Shown here: positions 1 through 8,532 of the stretch, in pieces | Layout of the letters: each line of letters opens with the position of its first letter | Numbering within the stretch: the first letter of the stretch is position 1 | Origin: Elusimicrobiota bacterium | GTDB lineage: Bacteria > Elusimicrobiota > Elusimicrobia > UBA1565 | Reading direction: 5' to 3' | DNA length: 60,325 nucleotides | NCBI GenBank assembly: GCA_016212885.1 | Contig: JACRDO010000027.1 | Span: 1-60,325, forward strand | Notes under the pieces: generated by a model | Told to the model about the DNA's origin: nothing | Database searches by the model: none | Seen by the model: only the letters and a program-made list of their open reading frames with translations | Translations under genes and position numbers: made by a program

Positions 1-176
1 CCGCCGGGGTCCACCCGGACAGCCCGGAAGAACGCCGGCGCCTTGAGCAGATGGAATTCCGGCCTGGAAAGCAGCGGAGCGCAATCGTAGATCTTCTCGA
101 CCCCATTGTCGAAACGGACCAGGAGTTCGAAATTCGCCCCCGGCGTCACGCTCGCCACCCGCGGCATCCCTTGCAT
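1..176 (-). CDS. DUF2442 family protein, partial (3' end off window)
   Basis: Reading the minus strand from an ATG at 176, the frame stays open to the left edge and encodes a short start with the pattern V-R-F-D-N-G near residues 18-23, followed by a Y-D-C-A-P-L segment. This is the usual shape of DUF2442 proteins, small proteins of roughly 80-100 residues often encoded next to DUF4160 genes. The start lies 7 bases after the DUF4160 stop at 184, so the two are probably co-transcribed. An in-frame ATG three codons later is an alternative start. The C-terminus is missing because the window ends. Biochemical role unknown; the pair is often seen in accessory regions, but a toxin-antitoxin role is not shown here. 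Confidence 0.7.
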   Translation of the reverse strand, partial: MQGMPRVASVTPGANFELLVRFDNGVEKIYDCAPLLSRPEFHLLKAPAFFRAVRVDPG

Positions 177-183
177 GGTCCGC

Positions 184-438
184 TTATTCCAACCCCGGCA
201 GCTGCTTGAACTCCTGGGTGTTCCACATGTCCAGAAGCTCCTTTTGGTGCCGGGCGGCCCATTCCTTGACCAGCCGTTCACATCGAACCGGCAAATCGCC
301 TTCCAGGATATTGAGGGATTCGATGGCAAACACGGCGTTGTATTCGCCGTAAAGCGCGTGAAAATGCGGGATGCCGTGTTCGCTTTGGCTGAAGTACATC
401 TTGATCACGATGCCGTAGAATCTGGCAATGACAGGCAT
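184..438 (-). CDS. DUF4160 domain-containing protein
   Basis: This 84-residue protein begins MPVIARFYGIVIKMYF and contains the E-H-G-I-P-H-F-H-A segment typical of DUF4160 (a conserved pair of histidines after a short beta hairpin). Length matches the family. A GAGG-like ribosome site precedes the ATG at 438. It is followed 7 bases later by a DUF2442 gene, the standard partner. Function is unknown. The 115 bases between this gene and the SEC-C gene end at 554 show no feature I could identify. Confidence 0.85.
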   Translation of the reverse strand: MPVIARFYGIVIKMYFSQSEHGIPHFHALYGEYNAVFAIESLNILEGDLPVRCERLVKEWAARHQKELLDMWNTQEFKQLPGLE

Positions 439-553
439 GAATCCTCGTCTCCGCTTTGCTATTGGCAGCGGCTGCTGCGGATTTTCTTATTGTATCAAAC
501 AACGGATTGTGTCGGCAAAGCATAGCATTCAGTCCAGCCGCCGTAGAAATGCT

Positions 554-3500
554 TCAGTCTTCCATGGACCACATCTGCGCAAGTCGACTCAGGTCGCGCT
601 TCCCAGGGGGCTGCTTCAGCAGTTCCCTGGCCGAGCTCAGATTGGTCCGGGCCGGGGTGTAATCCGGATGCGCTTCCAAACTGGCCTCCAGGTAGGAGAC
701 GCTCTTTTCCAGCTCGCCCAGGAGGAGGTGGCACGTTCCCAGATTGCCCCAAAGCCTGTACTTCAAAGGATGGCCGCGGCAGCGATCCTTGAGGCTCTCA
801 TAGGCCGCAATCGCTTCCCGAATCTTGCCCTGCCTGTGGAGATTCATGGCTCGGCGATACTCCTTGTCTATCTGATCTTCATCTTCCTCCCTCCCGGATT
901 TCTCCAGCAAATCCCAGTAGAGGCGCTGGGCGGGCCGCAGTTCGTCGGGGACCGGAAGATCCAGCAGTTCGCGCAAGGCCAGAATTTGGGCTGTCGCGAA
1001 GAAGGAGGGGCGGCGGCCCTGAGCGCGCACGCGGTTTTCGCAGTCCTTTAGGAGGTCCCCAAGCCGCTGGCGGCCCTGGGGGTCGCGCGCCGCGTCTATC
1101 GGGTTTAGATTCCCCAGGGCCGGCGCCGGGGTCTCGAGCCATTTCTCAACTTGGCGCTGGGCCGCGGCAGCCATCACAACGCCATGGCCGGGGTCCTCTT
1201 CGTCCGCGGCGAACTCCGGGCTTTCCTGGATGGGGCGCTCATCCTGCGAAAGAAGGCTGAGAAGCCCGGCGCAGGAATCCTCTATGAGCTTGGCCGCGGC
1301 AGCCAGCCTTTCCTTGGAAATGGCCTCCATGTTCAGGATTTCCCTGTAGAGCTTGAAGTGGGCGTAGCCGGCGCAATCGTCCACCGCTCCATCCGGGCTT
1401 ATGCGCCGGAATTCCAGGACCACGCCCCCGGCAGGGCCTTTTCTTTTAAGGGTCTTCAGCGGGACCAGCCATTCGAACTCTATCTTCTCCAGGCGGTCAT
1501 CCGGGCCGATCCTGGAGCGCCCCTCTTTCAATTCGGCCAAGCCCCGAAGAGCCGCAAGGACGCCGCGGAAGTCCGCCACGGAATAGACGGCTTCGCAGAG
1601 ACGGACCGGGTCCCCCTCCGGCGTGACGAGGTTGTCCGGGGCGCGCTTCTTACGTTCGATGATATCCCTCTGCAGGCGGCGCAGGAGCGGCGCGCTCGCG
1701 TTGAGAAAGCGCCCCCACTCGGCCAGGGGCGCAACGGCCCTGAGCTTTTGGAAAGCATCCTCCAGCAGAGCCTTGAGCTCTTCGCGCAACCCAGCCTCAA
1801 AGGGGAGCGTAACGCCCCAAAACGGGGAGCGGGGCCTGCGTTCTGCGCCATCCGCCCCCGCTTCCTCATAGAGGATCCAGGCGGCCACGAGATCCCGGCG
1901 CGCGAGCTGCTGCGAGGCCGGGATGTCCCGCGCCTCCAGCTTTTCCCCGCTGAAGAGGTCCTGCAGGGTCAACCCCTTGCCGGGCCGGACCTCCTGCACC
2001 TCGAAGACGCCGAGCCGGCAGGCCTTGATTCGGGCCAGGCAGGCGGCCTCAGCCTCGCTGAGCAGGAAGCCGCGTGCGGCCTCGAAGCGCTCCAGCGCGC
2101 TTTTACCCCCCAGCTCGCAGCCCAAGATGAGCCAGTCCAGGAAGATGCCCATGCGCCGGGGATCCCCCTGCATCGCTGAGTCGAGGGTTTCCGTGCCCTC
2201 CTCGAAACTCCGCCAGGCCCGCTCCAATTCCGCGCGGGGCAGGCGCAAGGCAAAGGCGGCCACCTCATCGCGAACGCGGCGCTCGATGCCGCCTGCCGGG
2301 GCCGCCAAGGTTTGGCCGCCCTTGCCGCAGCATTTCTTGAATTTCCTGCCCGACCCGCAGGGGCATGGATCGTTGCGCCCCGGACCGTCGCCTCCACCGC
2401 CGGGTTCCTTGACCGGCTTGGGAAGCAGGCCCATGCTGCGCAGCGCCACGCCGCGGCTGAAGGGATGGTCGAGCCGGTTGGCGGATGTCAGGGTCTCGGA
2501 AGCCCAAAGCGCGAGGCGCGCCGTGCGCTCCTCTGCGCGCATCCAGTGGACCAAGGCGTAATCAAGCAGCCGCTGCTTCCACAGAGGCAGATCCGCCTCC
2601 GCAATCCCCTGGGAGATGATCTCCCGGATGGGCAGGCTCTCCGGATCGCTCTCCAGGCGCTCGCGGTCCTCCTTCATCCACCGCTCTCCGAGCCTGCGCG
2701 CCGCATCCCCCGCCTCCCCCTCGAAGCCCCAGGTCCCCATGCAGGGCTCGGCGAAAAGCGCGAACACATCCTGAAAAGCCGGCGCCCACCTGGGCGCCTT
2801 CGCCGCGAGGGCGGCGAACCCGGCTTGCCTGCCGGAGAGCTTCTCCTCGCCCGGCTCTTGGGCCAGGGCGACCTCCCACTTCCAGGCCAGGTACTCGGGC
2901 GCAAACGCGCGGCCGGCCGCAAAACCGCAGCGTTCGGCCCGCTGGGAAAGCTCAAGGACCCGCGCGGCCGGGACCTCGGCCATGATCCAGGCTTCCAAGC
3001 GCTCCAAATCCCGAAGCATTTCCTCGAACTTCCGCGGCGCGACGATGCCGCCGAAGGCCTGCTTGACGCCCAAACGCTCGTTGGCCGCGAAGTCGAGGAA
3101 GGCGATCTCCCCGTCCGGGCGGAGCTTGGAAATGATCCCGCAGGAGGAGCCTGCGCCGTCCGGGGCCGCCAGAAAGCAGCGATGTCTGCGGTCCCGGCTG
3201 AGAGGCGCGGGCTTGAGGGCCCCGGCGCGTTCGCGCACGCGCAGAGTCTCCAGGGTTGCCTGCACCTCCCGGCGGATGGGATGCCCTTCGGGAAGGGCGG
3301 CGTTGAGCCCCTCCAGGCCGCGCAGCGCAACAACATGAGGACTTCTGGCCAGGAGGCCCAGCGCCGGCCGCGACAACAAGGCGTGGTGGTTGTACAGGAG
3401 GGGGACGAGAAGCCTGGGCATCTCCGGGTGGTCTGCGAGGGCCGCGAGCTCCGCGAGGGCGGCGGAGCGCATGTCCGGAAAGACCCGATCGAAGGTCTTA

Positions 3501-3916
3501 AGAAACATGCCCACGGCGTCGGCAGGGTCCGGCTGGTCCAGGATGTCCCGCAGGAACTTGGCTGGAGGCTCGCCGCCCAAGGGGCTTTCTATCAAGCCCG
3601 CGAGCCTCTCCGGGTTCACGCGGCCGCCCACCACCTCCAGGGAACTCGCCAGCAGGAGGCGCAGACGATCCGGCAGCCCCCGGGCGTAGAGCCGCATCTC
3701 GATGGCGCGCGCGGCCTTTTCCCTGTCCGCGAGCTTGAGCAGTTCCCAGAAGAAGACCTGGCGGGTTTCGTCCTCAATATGCGCGCTCACCCAGTCCAGC
3801 AGGGCCGCCAGGCCCGATTCAGGATCCGCAAGCGCGCCGCGCGCGTGACCTTCCCAGTCTTTGGCCTGCCCTTTGCAGGCGTTGTGGAACAGTTCTTCCC
3901 AGAATCCGGGGCCCAT
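554..3916 (-). CDS. Large HEAT-like / SEC-C / TPR protein
   Basis: A 1120-residue protein with no signal peptide. Residues about 1-230 are leucine/alanine-rich paired helices resembling HEAT repeats. Residues about 514-531 contain a textbook SEC-C zinc motif (N-D-P-C-P-C-G-S-G, then K-F-K-K-C-C). Residues about 1010-1105 form TPR-like helices (a G-K-I-R-E-A-I-A-A-Y-E repeat start is visible). SEC-C motifs bind zinc and usually tether proteins to partners such as SecB in the SecA case; here it sits mid-protein and not at a terminus. The gene is alone on its strand and diverges from the acyl-CoA dehydrogenase operon across 205 bases, which should hold both promoters. Specific function cannot be assigned; a scaffold or adaptor is the conservative reading. 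Confidence 0.85.
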   Translation of the reverse strand: MGPGFWEELFHNACKGQAKDWEGHARGALADPESGLAALLDWVSAHIEDETRQVFFWELLKLADREKAARAIEMRLYARGLPDRLRLLLASSLEVVGGRVNPERLAGLIESPLGGEPPAKFLRDILDQPDPADAVGMFLKTFDRVFPDMRSAALAELAALADHPEMPRLLVPLLYNHHALLSRPALGLLARSPHVVALRGLEGLNAALPEGHPIRREVQATLETLRVRERAGALKPAPLSRDRRHRCFLAAPDGAGSSCGIISKLRPDGEIAFLDFAANERLGVKQAFGGIVAPRKFEEMLRDLERLEAWIMAEVPAARVLELSQRAERCGFAAGRAFAPEYLAWKWEVALAQEPGEEKLSGRQAGFAALAAKAPRWAPAFQDVFALFAEPCMGTWGFEGEAGDAARRLGERWMKEDRERLESDPESLPIREIISQGIAEADLPLWKQRLLDYALVHWMRAEERTARLALWASETLTSANRLDHPFSRGVALRSMGLLPKPVKEPGGGGDGPGRNDPCPCGSGRKFKKCCGKGGQTLAAPAGGIERRVRDEVAAFALRLPRAELERAWRSFEEGTETLDSAMQGDPRRMGIFLDWLILGCELGGKSALERFEAARGFLLSEAEAACLARIKACRLGVFEVQEVRPGKGLTLQDLFSGEKLEARDIPASQQLARRDLVAAWILYEEAGADGAERRPRSPFWGVTLPFEAGLREELKALLEDAFQKLRAVAPLAEWGRFLNASAPLLRRLQRDIIERKKRAPDNLVTPEGDPVRLCEAVYSVADFRGVLAALRGLAELKEGRSRIGPDDRLEKIEFEWLVPLKTLKRKGPAGGVVLEFRRISPDGAVDDCAGYAHFKLYREILNMEAISKERLAAAAKLIEDSCAGLLSLLSQDERPIQESPEFAADEEDPGHGVVMAAAAQRQVEKWLETPAPALGNLNPIDAARDPQGRQRLGDLLKDCENRVRAQGRRPSFFATAQILALRELLDLPVPDELRPAQRLYWDLLEKSGREEDEDQIDKEYRRAMNLHRQGKIREAIAAYESLKDRCRGHPLKYRLWGNLGTCHLLLGELEKSVSYLEASLEAHPDYTPARTNLSSARELLKQPPGKRDLSRLAQMWSMED

Positions 3917-4121
3917 GGCGGTTCCGGCAGGATTTTATCAAATCAGGCCGCTCCCGTTCCGAAACGGCGAGCACGACATATCAAGCCGGGCCGCCATGAG
4001 CGCTTTCCGGCGCGTACTCGCGCGCGGCCTCCTTGCCGTAGAGGCCCCCTTCCTTGTTTTGGCTGCGGTATTTTATTAAGGTATCTCGAATCCGCTCAAC
4101 TCCAAAATCAGGACAAAAACC

Positions 4122-5255
4122 ATGGACTTCGACTTCCCAAATCCGGTCAAGATCGTCCAGCGCACAGCCCGGGACTTCGCGCGCCAAGCCGTCGCTCCTC
4201 TGGTCAAGGGCATGGAGGAGAACGGCAGGTTCCCGAAGCCGCTCATCAAGCAGATGGCCGAGGTGGGCTTGCTGGGGCTTGTGACCCCGCGCAAGTACGG
4301 AGGCTCGGAGCTCGGCTTTTTGGCCCGCACCGTCGCGATCCAGGAGATCAGCAAGGTCTCGGCCGCGGTAGGCCTCAGCCTGCAGGTGCACCACATGCAG
4401 TCCGCGGCGCTCGTCGACTGGGGGAGCAAGGAGCAGAAGGAGAAATACCTCCCCCGGCTCTGCCGCGGCGAATTCCTGGGGACATGCGCCATCACGGAGC
4501 CCACGGGCGGCTCGGACCTGCTCGGCATGGCCAGCGCCGCGAAGCCTGCGCAGGGAGGCTACTCTCTCACAGGCAGCAAGTGCTTCATCACCAACGCGCA
4601 CCTCGGCGGGGCGCCGCTCGTGGTCGTCAAGACCGGAGAGGGCTCGCGGGGCCTGAGCGCTTTCATCATCGATCGGGGGACCCCCGGGTTCTCCGTGGGC
4701 CGGGAGGAGCGCAAGCTGGGGCTCTGGGGAGCCAACACCGGGGAGCTCTTCTTCAAGAACTGCCGCATCCCGGAGGCGAACCTCGTGGGCGACGAGGGCG
4801 AGGGCATGAAGGTCGCCCTCAAGACCATCGGCGAGGCGGGGCGGCCCGGCATGGCCGCGATCGCTCTCGGCATCGTGGAAGCCTCCCTGGAGGAGGCCGT
4901 GAAGTTCTCCAAGGGCCGGACCCTCTACGGCAAGCCCATCTCCAACCTCCAGGCCATACAGTGGGGCCTCGCCGATATCCTGATGGATTTCGAGACCGCC
5001 AAGCTCCTCTGCTACCGCGCCTCCTGGCTCAAGGACAAAGGCCGGGACTGCGCCACTCACATGACCATGGCCAAGGTCTACGCTACCGAGGCGGCGGTCC
5101 GGGCGAGCCGCAGGGCCCTGGAGATCCACGGCGGCTGCGGCACGATGATGGAGTATCCTGTCCAGCGCCTCTTCCGGGACGCCATGGTCTGCGTCTCCGC
5201 GGGCGGGACCACCGAGATCGGCAAGATCGTGATGTCTCGCGCGGTTTTGAGTTAA
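4122..5255 (+). CDS. Acyl-CoA dehydrogenase (catalytic Glu position is Gly)
   Basis: This 377-residue protein has the full acyl-CoA dehydrogenase fold: N-terminal helical domain, the T-E-P-T-G-G-S-D substrate/FAD loop near residues 126-133, the middle beta domain, and the C-terminal I-H-G-G-C-G and P-V-Q-R-L-F-R-D segments. The family oxidises acyl-CoA and passes electrons to ETF, which is encoded directly downstream (22-base gap to etfB). The C-terminal catalytic base of medium- and short-chain enzymes (Glu in Y-E-G-T) aligns with Gly361 in S-A-G-G-T-T-E, and the alternative position used by isovaleryl/long-chain enzymes also reads Gly in my alignment. Either another residue is the base or the reaction differs. 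Substrate unknown. Confidence 0.92.
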   Translation: MDFDFPNPVKIVQRTARDFARQAVAPLVKGMEENGRFPKPLIKQMAEVGLLGLVTPRKYGGSELGFLARTVAIQEISKVSAAVGLSLQVHHMQSAALVDWGSKEQKEKYLPRLCRGEFLGTCAITEPTGGSDLLGMASAAKPAQGGYSLTGSKCFITNAHLGGAPLVVVKTGEGSRGLSAFIIDRGTPGFSVGREERKLGLWGANTGELFFKNCRIPEANLVGDEGEGMKVALKTIGEAGRPGMAAIALGIVEASLEEAVKFSKGRTLYGKPISNLQAIQWGLADILMDFETAKLLCYRASWLKDKGRDCATHMTMAKVYATEAAVRASRRALEIHGGCGTMMEYPVQRLFRDAMVCVSAGGTTEIGKIVMSRAVLS

Positions 5256-5277
5256 ATCCGGGAGCCCGAGTTCAACC

Positions 5278-6084
5278 ATGCATAGCATCGTCTGCGTCAA
5301 GCCTGTGCCGGACCCCTCCCGGTTCGATAAGCTGCGGCTCGACCCGGACACCATGCTCTTGCGCCGCGACGAGGCGCCGGCGGTCATCAACCCGATGGAC
5401 CGCAACGCCCTGGAGGCGGCCTTCGAGCTCAAGAGGCTCTTCGGCGGCGCGGTCAGCGCTCTGACCATGGCGGCCCCGAGCGCCGAGGAGCAGCTGCAGG
5501 AAACCTTGGCCCTGGGCTGCGACCGCGCGGTGCTGCTGAGCGACAAGGCCTTCGCGGGCGCCGACACCCTGGCCACGGCCCGCTGCCTCCACGCCGCGGT
5601 CCGCAGGCTCGGCCGCTTCGACCTGATCCTCTGCGGCGGCTGCTCCGCGGACGGCAGCACCGGCCAGGTGGGGCCCCAGCTCGCGGAACTTCTTGGGATA
5701 CCCGATCTGACCTTCGTCTGCCGCCTCGAGCTCAAACGAAAAGTGGTACGCGCGCATTGCCGGCTGGAGAACGGCCAGGCCGTATGCGAAACGGCCCTGC
5801 CCGCTCTCGTCACGCTCGATTCGGCGGCCAATGCGCCGAGGCTCACCCCCATGCACGGCATCCAAAAGGCCCTGCGCAAGAAGATCACGGTCTGGTCCGC
5901 GAGGGACCTGCGCTTGGCCCCCAAGACCGTGGGCCTGGCCGGCTCCCCCACCCGGATGCTCAACATCTTCACCCCCTCCTCGAGCCGCAAGGGCGAGATC
6001 CTCCAGGGGTCGGCCAACGAGGTCTCGGCTCAGCTCATCGAGAAGCTGCGCCGGGAGCAGATCCTCGCAGGGGGTGCGCGATGA
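5278..6084 (+). CDS. etfB: Electron transfer flavoprotein beta subunit
   Basis: A 268-residue EtfB. It opens with M-H-S-I-V-C-V-K-P-V-P-D, has the N-P-M-D-R-N-A-L-E-A-A motif near residue 40, and the G-G-C-S-A-D-G-S-T-G-Q-V-G-P segment near 120 that lines the AMP pocket in canonical ETFs. EtfB pairs with EtfA to carry electrons from acyl-CoA dehydrogenases to the respiratory chain. Its last four bases overlap the ATG of the EtfA fusion (ATGA), indicating translational coupling. It lies 22 bases downstream of an acyl-CoA dehydrogenase, so the three proteins probably act together. Some ETFs bifurcate electrons; nothing visible decides this here. Confidence 0.95.
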   Translation: MHSIVCVKPVPDPSRFDKLRLDPDTMLLRRDEAPAVINPMDRNALEAAFELKRLFGGAVSALTMAAPSAEEQLQETLALGCDRAVLLSDKAFAGADTLATARCLHAAVRRLGRFDLILCGGCSADGSTGQVGPQLAELLGIPDLTFVCRLELKRKVVRAHCRLENGQAVCETALPALVTLDSAANAPRLTPMHGIQKALRKKITVWSARDLRLAPKTVGLAGSPTRMLNIFTPSSSRKGEILQGSANEVSAQLIEKLRREQILAGGAR

Positions 6085-8528
6085 AGCCGGGACTGTGGAT
6101 CTACGTCTCGCACTCGGGCGGCAAGCCCGATGCCATCAGCCTGGAACTGTTGGGCAAGGGCCGCCAGCTCTCCGAGAGCGCCGGACTTCCCCTGGAGGCC
6201 GTGGTCATCGGCTCGCGGGCCGCGGCCGAGGCGGCCCTGGACTACGGCCCCGCCGCGGTCTACCTTCTCGAAGACCGGCGCCTAGCCTCGGGCGGGACCC
6301 CGGTCTTGGCCCATGCCGTGGCCGAGCTGGCCCGCAGGCGCAAGCCCGAGGTCCTGCTCCTGGGCGCTGGCCGCGCCAGCGCGGCGCTCGCCGCGCGCGT
6401 GGCGGCGCGACTGGGCACAGGCCTGAGCGCGCATTGCGTGGATTTGAAGTTCGACGGCAGGAACCTGATCCAGACGGTCCCGGGGTTCGGCGGGAACGTG
6501 ATGGCCAACATCATCTGCCCGGACCGCCGCCCGCAGATGGCCACGGTGGCCGGCGGAGTGTTCTCCGCGGTCAAAGGCCGCTGCCCGGGCGCCCGGATCA
6601 TCCGAGAGTCTGTCCCGCTCCCGCGCGGCCTGCGCGGGGTCAGGACCGCCGCGCTTCGCGCGGAGGGCGACGGCGGCTCGGGAGCGCTCTCTGCCGCCCG
6701 GATCGTGGTGGCCGGAGGCCAGGGCGTGGGCCGCAAGAACTGGCCCCTGCTCGAAGGCCTCGCCCAGCAGCTGGGCGCGGCCGTGGGCGCGACCCGCCCT
6801 CCGGTGGACGAGGGCTGGGCCAAGCCCCGCCAGATGATCGGGGCGAGCGGGGTTGCGGTCAAGCCTGAGCTCTACATCGGGGTCGGAATCTCCGGGATGA
6901 TGCACCATACGGTCGGGATCCAGGGCGCGAAGACCATCGTCGCGATCAACCAGGACCCACAGGCGCCCATCTTCAAGACCGCGGACTACGGCGTGGTGGG
7001 CGACGCCAAGGAGGTCCTCAGCGCGCTGGTCAAGCTCCTCAAGACCGGCGCGGGGACCTCGGTCAAGCTCAAAGACCCGGGCCGGACGCGCACCCAGGAT
7101 GCCTACAAGGAGAGCCTGCGCGCGATGCGTCCCAACATCCACAAGTTCGGACGGCTCATCGAGGACCCGACCACGGACCCCATGACCCGGCGCACCATCG
7201 AGGGCCACGCCCAGCTCTATGCCGCGGCCCGGGACCCGAGGACACAGGACCTCTTCACCACAACCTCGCACCTCACGGGCAAGCGGGTCTCCCGCTACCT
7301 CTCCCTCCTGCGCTGCGCCGAGGACGTGTTCGCGCTCAGCCGCATGAAGCGCGCGGCCTTCAACCTGACCGGCACCTGCACCGGCGGCCGCTGCGTCGGA
7401 GGAGCCTGCCTCAACGCCATGTGGCCCACCACCTGGGACGTGGACAAGGCCCGCGGGACCGACTACCACCAGAGGCTGCGGCGCTGGCTCCTTTCCGCGC
7501 AGGAGCGCGACATCACCTGCGCCGGGGCCCTCACGGACCCCAAGGGCCACCGGAAGCTGTCCCCCTCGCGGCAGGCGGACCCCGACTCCTACCTGCACAT
7601 CGTCTCCAGGCGCAAGGACGGCGTCGTGGTGCGCGGGGCCAAGGTCATGATCTGCGGCGTGGCCGCGGCCAACGAGATCTTCGTGATGCCGGGCACCCGC
7701 CTCCAGCGCTCGGACGCGGACTACGCGGTGAGCTTCGCCGTCCCGAAGGACGCCTCCGGCATCACCATCGTGGAGGCGCGCCGCCCATCCGACGAGCGCG
7801 AAAGGGAGGACGGCTTCGACAACCCCGTGACACGCGGCGGCATCACCCAGGCCTGGATCTTCTTCGAGAACGTGTTCGTCCCGAAGGAGCGCGTGTTCCT
7901 CTGCGGGGAGTACTCCTGCGCCGAGGAGGCGATCAAGCGCTTCACCCTCCCCTACCGCTCCGCCATCGGCGGCTGCGTCGCGGGGCAGGGCGACGTGATG
8001 GTCGGCGCCGCGGTGCTCATCGCCCGCGCCAACGGCCTGCAGGAGAAGGTCTTCCGGGACAAGCTGGTGCGCATGCTGGTCAACAACGAGACGACCTACG
8101 GCATGGGGCTGGCCGCGGCCGCGCTGGGGGTTGCCCACCCCTCGGGCGCCTGGCTGCCGGACCCCGTGCTCGCCAACATCAACAAGATCCACGTGGCCAC
8201 CCTGCCCTACGAGACCAAGCGCCTCACCCAGGAGATCGCGGGCGGCATCGCGGAGACCGGGTGCATGCCCTCCTACCGCGACATGGTCGACGACCGCTAC
8301 GGCCACCTCATCCGGAAGTACCTCAAGGCCCACTCCCCGGCCGAGGTCCGCGCGCGCATCGCCCGCCTCATCGAGTGGCTGACCATCGGCGCGGGGGTCC
8401 CGGGCTGCATGCACGGCGGAGGCTCGCCGGACGGGGCGCGGCTGGCCGTCTTCGCCGAGTCGAAGATCAAGGAGATGGCGGACATGGCCAAGCGCCTGGG
8501 CGGCATCTCGGACATCACCCTGGAGTGA
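6081..8528 (+). CDS. EtfA fused to 4-hydroxybutyryl-CoA dehydratase-like domain
   Basis: One uninterrupted frame of 815 residues. Residues 1 to about 325 are a complete EtfA, including the FAD-binding G-A-S-G-V-A-V-K-P and G-I-S-G-M-M-H-H stretches and I-N-Q-D-P-Q-A-P-I-F. After a short linker, residues about 340-815 match the AbfD/HpaB flavoprotein family along its whole length: T-S-H-L-T-G, D-P-K-G, V-V-R-G-A-K, D-Y-A-V-S-F, C-G-E-Y and M-H-G-G-G-S-P-D. AbfD uses FAD and a [4Fe-4S] cluster to dehydrate 4-hydroxybutyryl-CoA to crotonyl-CoA. Compared with AbfD as I recall it, three cluster cysteines appear kept (Cys433, Cys438, Cys632, the first two one residue further apart), but the cluster His is Tyr625, and catalytic Glu, Tyr, Lys and Glu are Gln590, Ile629, Val633 and Gly775. 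Canonical dehydratase activity is therefore doubtful. The ATG overlaps the etfB stop; a nitroreductase follows 4 bases later. Confidence 0.9.
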   Translation: MKPGLWIYVSHSGGKPDAISLELLGKGRQLSESAGLPLEAVVIGSRAAAEAALDYGPAAVYLLEDRRLASGGTPVLAHAVAELARRRKPEVLLLGAGRASAALAARVAARLGTGLSAHCVDLKFDGRNLIQTVPGFGGNVMANIICPDRRPQMATVAGGVFSAVKGRCPGARIIRESVPLPRGLRGVRTAALRAEGDGGSGALSAARIVVAGGQGVGRKNWPLLEGLAQQLGAAVGATRPPVDEGWAKPRQMIGASGVAVKPELYIGVGISGMMHHTVGIQGAKTIVAINQDPQAPIFKTADYGVVGDAKEVLSALVKLLKTGAGTSVKLKDPGRTRTQDAYKESLRAMRPNIHKFGRLIEDPTTDPMTRRTIEGHAQLYAAARDPRTQDLFTTTSHLTGKRVSRYLSLLRCAEDVFALSRMKRAAFNLTGTCTGGRCVGGACLNAMWPTTWDVDKARGTDYHQRLRRWLLSAQERDITCAGALTDPKGHRKLSPSRQADPDSYLHIVSRRKDGVVVRGAKVMICGVAAANEIFVMPGTRLQRSDADYAVSFAVPKDASGITIVEARRPSDEREREDGFDNPVTRGGITQAWIFFENVFVPKERVFLCGEYSCAEEAIKRFTLPYRSAIGGCVAGQGDVMVGAAVLIARANGLQEKVFRDKLVRMLVNNETTYGMGLAAAALGVAHPSGAWLPDPVLANINKIHVATLPYETKRLTQEIAGGIAETGCMPSYRDMVDDRYGHLIRKYLKAHSPAEVRARIARLIEWLTIGAGVPGCMHGGGSPDGARLAVFAESKIKEMADMAKRLGGISDITLE

Positions 8529-8532
8529 CCCC

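Noticed and set aside
1151..2179. A 342-residue plus-strand frame opposite the SEC-C gene
   Set aside because: Antisense shadow without domain, start context or conserved motif.
2312..5464. A 1050-residue plus-strand open frame across the SEC-C gene and dehydrogenase start
   Set aside because: It lies antisense or out of frame to two well-supported genes, has arginine/glycine/proline-rich composition and no domain. Long shadows are expected in GC-rich coding DNA.
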